NCBI RefSeq assembly: GCF_008120935.1
Contig: NZ_RDBO01000033.1
Span: forward strand, 144,998 to 208,997
Length of the DNA: 64,000 nucleotides
Source of the DNA: Streptomyces sp. sk2.1
GTDB lineage: Bacteria; Actinomycetota; Actinomycetes; Streptomycetales; Streptomycetaceae
Direction of reading: 5' to 3'
Shown here: positions 57,979-64,000 of the stretch, in pieces
Position numbering within the stretch: position 1 is the stretch's first letter
How the letters are laid out: each line of letters starts with the position of its first letter
Translations under genes and position numbers: made by a program
Notes under the pieces: model-generated
Database searches by the model: none
What the model saw: only the letters and a program-made list of their open reading frames with translations
Told to the model about the DNA's origin: nothing

Positions 57979-60649
57979 GACCTCCGCGACCGAGGGGCGG
58001 GGCCCGGTGGTGCCGTTCCCGTCGCGGACCCTTCCCGCGCCGGCCGGTGCTCCCGGGGCCGACGGCGCCCCGACGGGACCCACCTCGCTCCAGGTGCTGC
58101 GCACGCTGGACAGCGGACCCCACGGCCTGACGGACGAGGAGGCCGAGGAGCGCCTGGTCGGGTACGGCGAGAACACCCTGCCCGCCCGGCGGACGGTGTC
58201 GTGGCCCGGCCGGTTCCTGCGCAGCCTCCGCGACCCGTTCACCGCGGTGCTGCTCTGCCTCGGGCTGGTGTCCGTGGCCGTCGCGTCCTGGGGTCCGGCC
58301 TGTGTGATCACCGTGCTCGTGGTGGTCAGCTGCGCGCTGCGGTCGGCCGGGGAGCACCGGGCCGACCGGTCGATGGCGGGACTGCGGGAGCTGGTGGCGA
58401 CCACCGCCACCGTGGTGCGCCGCACGGGGCGGGACACGGCCCCTGTGCCGCGCGAGATCCCCGTCGACCAGCTGGTGCCCGGGGACGTGGTCCGGCTCGG
58501 GCCCGGGGACCTCGTCCCCGCCGACGTACGGCTGTTGCGCGCGAACAGCCTGAGCGTGAACCAGGCGGCGCTGACCGGCGAGTCGGCCCCGGTCGCCAAG
58601 TACCCCGTCGACGCGCCGACCGGGTCCGGGAGCGGGGCGCCGGAGCACGGGCCGTTCGACGAGCCGCAGTCCTGCTTCCAGGGCAGCAGCGTCATGTCGG
58701 GCAGCGGCACCGCGGTGGTCGTGGCGACCGGGGCGCGCACCCGGTTCGCCGCCGCGCACGACTTCGTGCACCCGCGCGGCCCGAGCGCCTTCGACCGCTC
58801 CGTGCACGGGATCTCCTGGACCCTCATCCGGTTCATGCTGGTGACGCCGCCGCTGGTGCTGATGGCGAACGCCGCCCTGCGCGGCCGGGGCCTGGAGACA
58901 CTGCCCTTCGCGGTGGCGGTGGCGGTGGGGCTCACCCCGGAGATGCTGCCGGTCGTCGTCACCACCTGCCTGGCCCGCGGCGCGTCGCTCCTCGCCCGCG
59001 CCCACGGTGTGATCGTCAGACGGCTGCCCGCGCTGCACGACCTGGGCGCGGTCGACGTGCTGTGCCTGGACAAGACGGGCACGCTCACCCGGGACCGCCC
59101 CGTCGTGGTGCGCGGGCTGGACGCCGGGGGGCGGGACGATCCCGAGGTCCTGCGCTGGGCCGCCGTGAACGCCTGGTGGACGCTCCAACTCGCCGACCTG
59201 CCCGTCCCCGACGCCCTGGACGAGGCGATCCTCGACGCGGCCGACGCGGCCGACGCGCAGGCCCACGACGGGATCGCGGCCGTGCCCTTCGACCCGGCCC
59301 GCCGCCTGTCCACCGCCGTGGTGCGCGTGCCGGGCCGGCTCGGCACGGACACGCTCGTCGTCAAGGGCGCCGTCGAGAGCGTGCTGGAGCGGTGCGCCCT
59401 CGACGAGGACCGGCGCCGGCGACTGCTCCGGCTCGCGGCGGGCCGGGCGGACGACGGGCTGCGGCTCCTGGCGGTCGCCATCGCCGAACGCCCCGCCCGG
59501 CACCGCCCGTACACCCCCGCCGACGAACGCGGCCTGACCTTCGTCGGCTTCGTCGCCCTGCGCGAGGAACTCGTCCCCTCCGCCGCCGGCGCCCTGCGGG
59601 TCCTCGCCGACCGCGGCGTCACGGTCAAGGTGCTCACCGGCGACCACCCGGGCACCGCGGCCCGCGCCTGCCGGGACCTGGGGCTGGACCCGGGAGAGGT
59701 GTGCACGGCCGACCGCATCGACGGGCTCACCGAACCCGAGCTGGCCGAGCTCGCCGACCGCACCACCGTCTTCGCCCGCTGCACCCCCGAGCACAAGGCC
59801 CGCATCGTCACCACGCTGCGGGCCGCGGGCCGCACCGCGGGATTCCTCGGGGACGGCGTCAACGACCTGCCCGCGCTGCACGCGGCCGACGTCGGGATCT
59901 GCCCGCGCGACGCCGTCGACATGGTCCGCGAGAGCGCCGACGTGATCCTGGCCGGCCGCGGCAAGGACCTGACCGCGATCGACCACGCGATCACGGCGGG
60001 CCGACACAGCGGCGTCACCATCGCGACGTACCTGCGCATCACGCTGTCCTCGAACCTCGGCAACGTCATCGCCATGCTCTTCGCCGGGCTCCTGCTGCCC
60101 TTCCTGCCGATGCTCCCGGCCCAGGCCCTCGTCCAGAACCTGTGCTTCGACGCCGCCCAGCTCACCTTCTCCTACGACCGGCCCGCGCCCGCCGCGCTCA
60201 GGGGCCCGACGGCGCTGCGCCCGCGGGACCTGCTCCGCTTCATCACCGGGTTCGGGGCGCTCAACGCCGTCGCCGACCTGGCCACCTTCGGGGTGCTCGC
60301 CCTCGCCCTGTACGGGCCCGGGGGCGCGGACGACGAGGCGGTGTTCCACTCGGGCTGGTTCACCGAGAACCTGCTCACCCAGGCCCTGGTGATGGTGCTC
60401 CTGCGGACCGGCCGCCGCACTGCCGGGGCCCGCGGCGGCAGCCCGGTCGGCAGGGCGGCGGCCGGACTCGCCGTCACCGGGCTGCTGCTGCCGCTCTCCC
60501 CGCTCGGCCCGCCCCTGGGCATGACGGCGCTGCCCGCCCTCTACTACCCGCTGCTCGTGGCGGTGCTCGGGCTGTACGCGGCGGCCCTCGCGTTCGCCGT
60601 CCGCCGCCCGGGGAACCGCGACCCGGGGCCCCGGCCGCCGGACGCCTGA
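57971..60649 (+). CDS. mgtA: MgtA-type P-type ATPase (P3B, Mg2+ transport)
   Basis: An 892-residue P-type ATPase. The actuator motif is LTGESAPV (about 203-210). The fourth-helix ion site VGLTPEMLPVVVTT (about 318-331) is characteristic of MgtA/MgtB magnesium importers. The phosphorylation motif is DKTGTLT (about 367-373), with KGAVESVLERC for nucleotide binding and the hinge GDGVNDLPAL (about 630-639). C-terminal helices are complete. Translation is coupled to the arsR-type gene by overlap. Regulation of an MgtA by an ArsR protein is not the textbook PhoPQ/leader scheme. Confidence 0.92.
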   Translation: MPETSATEGRGPVVPFPSRTLPAPAGAPGADGAPTGPTSLQVLRTLDSGPHGLTDEEAEERLVGYGENTLPARRTVSWPGRFLRSLRDPFTAVLLCLGLVSVAVASWGPACVITVLVVVSCALRSAGEHRADRSMAGLRELVATTATVVRRTGRDTAPVPREIPVDQLVPGDVVRLGPGDLVPADVRLLRANSLSVNQAALTGESAPVAKYPVDAPTGSGSGAPEHGPFDEPQSCFQGSSVMSGSGTAVVVATGARTRFAAAHDFVHPRGPSAFDRSVHGISWTLIRFMLVTPPLVLMANAALRGRGLETLPFAVAVAVGLTPEMLPVVVTTCLARGASLLARAHGVIVRRLPALHDLGAVDVLCLDKTGTLTRDRPVVVRGLDAGGRDDPEVLRWAAVNAWWTLQLADLPVPDALDEAILDAADAADAQAHDGIAAVPFDPARRLSTAVVRVPGRLGTDTLVVKGAVESVLERCALDEDRRRRLLRLAAGRADDGLRLLAVAIAERPARHRPYTPADERGLTFVGFVALREELVPSAAGALRVLADRGVTVKVLTGDHPGTAARACRDLGLDPGEVCTADRIDGLTEPELAELADRTTVFARCTPEHKARIVTTLRAAGRTAGFLGDGVNDLPALHAADVGICPRDAVDMVRESADVILAGRGKDLTAIDHAITAGRHSGVTIATYLRITLSSNLGNVIAMLFAGLLLPFLPMLPAQALVQNLCFDAAQLTFSYDRPAPAALRGPTALRPRDLLRFITGFGALNAVADLATFGVLALALYGPGGADDEAVFHSGWFTENLLTQALVMVLLRTGRRTAGARGGSPVGRAAAGLAVTGLLLPLSPLGPPLGMTALPALYYPLLVAVLGLYAAALAFAVRRPGNRDPGPRPPDA

Positions 60650-60660
60650 GCCGACCGGGA

Positions 60661-61245
60661 CTACTTGCTGATGGCGAAACGCATCAGCGCGTGTTCGCTG
60701 CCCTGCTTGATCTTCCCCGTCGTGTTGATCACTTCGAGCTTCCAGGAGTTGCCGACCCGCATGGCCTTGGCCACCGCGCAGCCGTTGTCGGTGGTGAGCA
60801 GGCTCGGCCAGATGTCGGCGACCTGCTGGGAGCTGCCGCCCGTCGCGTCGTACACCTTGAAGCTGATGTTGCGCGCCTTCTGGAAGGCGCTGCCCCGCTT
60901 GTACGCGGCGGCGACGAACACGATCGACGTGATGTTCTCCGGCAGGCGCGCGAACTCGACCGTCACCGTCTCGTCGTCGCCGTCCCCGCGCCCGGTCTGG
61001 TTGTCGCCGCTGTGGAGCAGCGAGCCGTTGCCCATCGGGTCGAGGGAGTCGAGGCCCGCCAGGCGCACCGGGTCCGCGCCCTGCATCGCGATGGCGATCA
61101 GGTCCAGGTCCGTCCCGGACTTGCGGCGCAGCATCCCCATCACCCCGCCGCTGCTCCCGGCGGTGGGGTCCCAGGACACCCCTATGGACAGGTGGGTCAC
61201 CCCGTCCAGGTCCGCCGGGCCGTCTTCCTTCTTGAGCGTAATCAT
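60661..61245 (-). CDS. TerD-family stress/tellurite-resistance-type protein
   Basis: A 194-residue TerD domain protein. The N-terminus MITLKKEDGPADLDGVTHLSIGVSWD, the central LDLIAIAMQGADPVR and the acidic GDGDDETVTVEFARLP segment (calcium-binding type) are diagnostic. Family members are linked to tellurite resistance, stress and Ca2+-dependent development in Streptomyces. It converges on mgtA with only 11 bases between the stops. AAAGGGATG lies about 12 bases before the ATG. Confidence 0.92.
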   Translation of the reverse strand: MITLKKEDGPADLDGVTHLSIGVSWDPTAGSSGGVMGMLRRKSGTDLDLIAIAMQGADPVRLAGLDSLDPMGNGSLLHSGDNQTGRGDGDDETVTVEFARLPENITSIVFVAAAYKRGSAFQKARNISFKVYDATGGSSQQVADIWPSLLTTDNGCAVAKAMRVGNSWKLEVINTTGKIKQGSEHALMRFAISK

Positions 61246-61384
61246 GTGTGGATCATCCCTTTGCTGGCGGTAACGCGACATACAGAGTGTGCCCGGAGCC
61301 CCCCGGGCCCCGCACACCCGGTCCGCCCGCCACCGGTCGTGCCCGCCGCCGCGGACGCCGGTGCGGGCGGGCGGCGCCGCCCGG

Positions 61385-62176
61385 TCAGGCGGGGACGGCC
61401 GCCGGGGACGCCACCGGTACCACCACCGGCGATCCGTCCGACGAGGCCGTCAGGATCTCGGCCTCCACGCCGTACAACTCCCTTACCAGCGCGGTGTCGA
61501 TGGTCTCGCGCGGGGAGCCGCAGGCGAGGACCCGGCCGTCCCGCATGGCGATCAGGGTGTCGGCGTACCGGGCGGCGGCGGCGAGGTCGTGGACGACCAT
61601 GACGACGGTGCGGCCGTCGGCGGCGATCTGTCGCACCAGGTCCAGGACCTCGACGGCGTGCCCGATGTCGAGCGCGCTGGTCGGCTCGTCGAGCAGCAGG
61701 ACCGGGGTCTCCTGGGCCAGTGCCATGGCCAGCCAGCACCGCTGCCGCTGACCGCCGGAGAGTTCCTCGACCCGGCGGTCGGCCAGCGCGGCGGTCCCGG
61801 TGGCGGACAGGGCGTGCTCGACCGCCCGTTCGTCGTCGCGGGACCACTGGCGGAACAGGCCCTGGTGCGGGTGGCGTCCGTAGCGGACCAGGCCCGCCAC
61901 CGTGACCGCCTCCGGCGCCTGCGGGGCCTGGGGGAGCAGGGCGATGCGGTGCGCGGCCTCCCGCTGGCGCATCCGCCACACGTCCTCGCCGTCGACCAGC
62001 ACCCGGCCCGACTCCGGGGCGTGCAGCCGGGCCATCGAGCGCAACAGCGTCGACTTCCCGCAGCCGTTCGGCCCGACGATCGCGACCACGTGGCCCGAAG
62101 GCGCCGTCACGTCGACGCGGTCGACGACCGTACGTCCGGAATATCCGGCGATGAGCTGCTCGGTGCGCAGTTCCAT
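61385..62176 (-). CDS. iron-siderophore ABC transporter ATPase (FecE/FepC type)
   Basis: A 263-residue ATPase with Walker A GPNGCGKST (about 35-43), Q-loop LLPQAPQAP, signature LSGGQRQRCWLAMAL (about 140-154), Walker B VLLLDEPTSALD (about 158-169) and H-loop VVHD. It energises ferric-siderophore import. No permease genes are adjacent, so it must combine with permeases encoded elsewhere. It is transcribed away from the iron box and the binding protein gene, so both are likely repressed by iron-loaded DmdR. Confidence 0.93.
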   Translation of the reverse strand: MELRTEQLIAGYSGRTVVDRVDVTAPSGHVVAIVGPNGCGKSTLLRSMARLHAPESGRVLVDGEDVWRMRQREAAHRIALLPQAPQAPEAVTVAGLVRYGRHPHQGLFRQWSRDDERAVEHALSATGTAALADRRVEELSGGQRQRCWLAMALAQETPVLLLDEPTSALDIGHAVEVLDLVRQIAADGRTVVMVVHDLAAAARYADTLIAMRDGRVLACGSPRETIDTALVRELYGVEAEILTASSDGSPVVVPVASPAAVPA

Positions 62177-62222
62177 CTGGACCGCCCTTTCGAAATGACG
62201 AGGGCCCCTTGCTCGATGGGCC

Positions 62223-62241
62223 TGAGGTAAGGCTAACCTTA
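62223..62241. promoter_or_regulatory. iron box (DmdR/IdeR operator)
   Basis: TGAGGTAAGGCTAACCTTA matches 16 of 19 bases of the actinobacterial iron-box consensus TTAGGTTAGGCTAACCTAA. It lies between the divergent siderophore ATPase and binding-protein genes, 47 and 89 bases from their starts. Both should be de-repressed under iron starvation. Confidence 0.9.
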
Positions 62242-62329
62242 GTCATTGCGGCGGGGGTGTTGAGGCGGCTGTGAGCCATCGGCCTGCCCTCCGCGAAGTT
62301 CGTACGTTTCCGTGAACCGTGGAGTTCCC

Positions 62330-63331
62330 ATGACCCTGTCCAGCCGTCCCTCCCTGATCCTGCCGCGTCGCGCGGCCCGGGTCGCCGCCGCGATCGGTGC
62401 GGCCGCGCTCCTCGTGACCGGCTGCGGTGCGGACTCCGGCGACAAGGACGCCAAAGGGTCCTCGGACAAGGGCTCCGCGGCGTCGGCCACCCGTACCGTG
62501 AAGGACGCCACCGGCCGCGCCGTCGAGGTCCCGGCCAACCCCAAGCGGATCGTGACCCTCACTCAGGAGGAGCTCGACGCGGTGCTCGCGCTCGGCGTGA
62601 AGCCGGTCGGCATCACCAACGGCCAGGGCCTGAACAAGCCGCCGGCCTACCTCGCCGACAAGGTCGAGGGCATCGACATCGTCGGCAACCTGCTCCAGCC
62701 GGTCATGGACAAGGTCGTCGCCGCCAAGCCCGACCTGATCCTCGCCGGCGACATGCAGGACGAGCAGGTCCTCAAGCAGCTGCGCGAGATCACCCCCGCC
62801 ACCCTCGTCACCATGGCGCCGACCGACGACTGGAAGCTGTCGCTGCGCGGCATCGGCAACGCCCTGAACAAGCTCGACGTGGCCAACAAGGTCATCTCCG
62901 AGCACGAGAGCGCCGCCAAGGCCGCGGGCGAGAAGCTCGGCAAGAACAAGGGCGCCGAGGTCTCCATCGTCCGCTGGAACCCGGACGGGCCCAGCTGGAT
63001 GGAGAACAAGCAGTTCGCCAGCGGCATCGCACTGGAGATGGGCCTGAAGCGGCCCAAGGCGCAGAACAAGGACGGCAACGCGCACACGCCGTCGCTGAGC
63101 CTGGAGAAGATCAACGAGATCGACGGCGACTGGCTGTTCCTGTCGACCCTCACCTCCGACGGCGAGCAGGCGCTCAAGGAGGTGCAGTCCAAGGCCGCGT
63201 ACAAGGAGCTGGACGCGGTCAAGGAGGGCCACGTGGTGACGGTGAACGGCTCCGTCTGGTCGACCCGCGGCGGCCCGCTCGCCGCCGACGAGGTCGTCAA
63301 GGACATCACCGAGGCCCTGAGCGGCTCCTGA
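62330..63331 (+). CDS. iron-siderophore-binding lipoprotein
   Basis: A 333-residue lipoprotein of the FepB/FecB class. The signal ends at VTGC (Cys about 30) with an Asp/Lys/Ser-rich linker. The two lobes have RTVKDATGRAVEVPANPKRIV (about 55-75), VKPVGIT, KPDLILAG and the long connecting helix. It binds a ferric siderophore and delivers it to a permease. The ATG follows GGAG by five bases. The iron box upstream predicts repression by iron. Confidence 0.93.
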   Translation: MTLSSRPSLILPRRAARVAAAIGAAALLVTGCGADSGDKDAKGSSDKGSAASATRTVKDATGRAVEVPANPKRIVTLTQEELDAVLALGVKPVGITNGQGLNKPPAYLADKVEGIDIVGNLLQPVMDKVVAAKPDLILAGDMQDEQVLKQLREITPATLVTMAPTDDWKLSLRGIGNALNKLDVANKVISEHESAAKAAGEKLGKNKGAEVSIVRWNPDGPSWMENKQFASGIALEMGLKRPKAQNKDGNAHTPSLSLEKINEIDGDWLFLSTLTSDGEQALKEVQSKAAYKELDAVKEGHVVTVNGSVWSTRGGPLAADEVVKDITEALSGS

Positions 63332-63347
63332 CGCCACGTCATCCGGT

Positions 63348-63382
63348 GCGGGCCGGCCGTACTCGCCGTACGGCCGGCCCGC
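63348..63382. terminator. terminator between the binding protein and peptidase genes
   Basis: A perfect 15-base-pair stem (GCGGGCCGGCCGTAC / GTACGGCCGGCCCGC) with loop TCGCC, between convergent genes. Confidence 0.85.
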
Positions 63383-63394
63383 GTCCGGCGTGCC

Positions 63395-64000
63395 TCAGGC
63401 GGTGCGCCCGCCGCCCCGGCGTGCCCGGGTGAGGTCCGCGGCCGTCCACGCCATCGCCGTCGCCCCGTCCAGCAGCGCCCGTTCGGCCGCGGGCGAGAGC
63501 GCGGCCTCGGCGAAGGCGGCCTCGTGCGGGCCGCAGGCCCCGCCGGTGATGTCGAGCACCGGGTGGATGGCGGGCACCGCGTGCGAGACGTTGCCCATGT
63601 CCGTGCAGGCGAACGGGGCCCGCTCCACGGGCTCCGGACGGCCGAGCGCACGGGCGTTGGCCGTCCACAGCCGGATCAGCTCCGGATCGCCCCGGAAGTC
63701 CAGGTAGTCGGGCTCGGGGCGTTCCAGGGTCACCTCGCACCCGGTCGCCAGCGCGCCCGCCCGGAAGCACGCCTCCACCCGGTCGCGCAGCTCCGTCAGG
63801 TCCTCGGCCGCCAGCGCGCGCAGTTCGTACTCGGCGCGCGTCCGGTCCGGGATCGCGTTGGGGGAGCTGCCCGCCTCCGTGGTGATGCCGTGCACCCGCC
63901 ACTGCGGCGGCAGTTGCTGGCGCAGCAGGCCGATGGCCACCTGGGCCACGGTCAGCGCGTCGGCGGCGTTGCGGCCCTCGTGCGGATTCAGGCTCGGGTG
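63395..64000 (-). CDS. M20 family amidohydrolase/peptidase, partial
   Basis: The C-terminal 201 residues of a gene that begins beyond the right edge. The visible part holds the lid/dimerisation domain of M20D-type aminoacylases (NPHEGRNAADALTVAQVAIG, GSSPNAIPDRTRAEYELRA) and the second half of the catalytic domain (FACTDMGNVSHAVPAIHPV with a metal-ligand-type His). AbgB-like or hippurate-hydrolase-like enzymes fit best. The stop is real; the start and metal-binding N-terminus are outside the window. Confidence 0.88.
   Translation of the reverse strand, partial: HPSLNPHEGRNAADALTVAQVAIGLLRQQLPPQWRVHGITTEAGSSPNAIPDRTRAEYELRALAAEDLTELRDRVEACFRAGALATGCEVTLERPEPDYLDFRGDPELIRLWTANARALGRPEPVERAPFACTDMGNVSHAVPAIHPVLDITGGACGPHEAAFAEAALSPAAERALLDGATAMAWTAADLTRARRGGGRTA

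Overview
This window is a very high-GC actinobacterial chromosome segment, almost certainly from a Streptomyces. The evidence is the extreme G/C bias at third codon positions, frequent GTG and some TTG starts, ATGA/GTGA overlaps, many leaderless-looking starts, a DmdR/IdeR-type iron box and many Streptomyces-typical families. I saw no rRNA, tRNA or CRISPR array. Most of the window is ordinary core or shell chromosome, interrupted by one clearly accessory stretch at about 8.7-16.2 kb.

Layout. 0-8.6 kb: a leftward sugar-uptake operon (solute-binding lipoprotein, two permeases, GH36-type glycosidase, LacI regulator, with no ATPase) diverging from a secreted two-domain protein of unknown specificity. 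The two share an AT-rich control region and the secreted gene ends in a long perfect hairpin. 8.7-16.2 kb: an island holding remnants of at least four transposases (IS5-like and IS3-like). Between them lie an S1-domain protein, a Ser/Thr kinase with TPRs and about 14 WD40-type repeats, a MarR-type regulator and a GPP34 protein. 16.2-20.5 kb: acyl-CoA dehydrogenase, RlmG-type methyltransferase, two small proteins and a secreted endonuclease. 20.5-25.1 kb: phosphoketolase and aldehyde dehydrogenase (overlapping genes) plus an anti-sigma-type ATPase. 25.2-28.9 kb: a three-subunit molybdenum hydroxylase (YagTSR/PaoABC type).

29-35 kb: small and hypothetical genes, including a copper-type secreted protein whose promoter carries a CsoR-like operator, and a tyrosine phosphatase. 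35-38.3 kb: a molybdate operon (HTH-TOBE regulator, ModA, ModB-ModC fusion). It lies about 6-13 kb from the molybdoenzyme it may serve. 38.5-43.6 kb: methylmalonyl-CoA mutase mutA-mutB with its chaperone meaB. 43.7-46.9 kb: tandem GNAT, a short second Rho factor and a decayed aldo/keto reductase. 47-50.6 kb: type II NADH dehydrogenase and a lone cytochrome oxidase subunit I, both respiratory. 50.8-57.4 kb: SDR, monomeric isocitrate dehydrogenase, hydrolase, MHYT sensor, anti-sigma-type ATPase and a GlsB/YeaQ protein. 57.6-60.6 kb: ArsR regulator overlapping an MgtA-type P-type ATPase. 60.7-64 kb: TerD, and an iron-siderophore ATPase and binding protein diverging from an iron box, then a partial M20 peptidase running off the end.

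No single region is an obviously new system. The best candidates for undescribed biology are the IS-bounded kinase/S1/GPP34 island, the secreted toroid-type protein with its divergent transporter, the short Rho paralogue, and the ArsR-MgtA pair. All boundaries and motifs were read by eye; family names come from recognised motifs, not searches.
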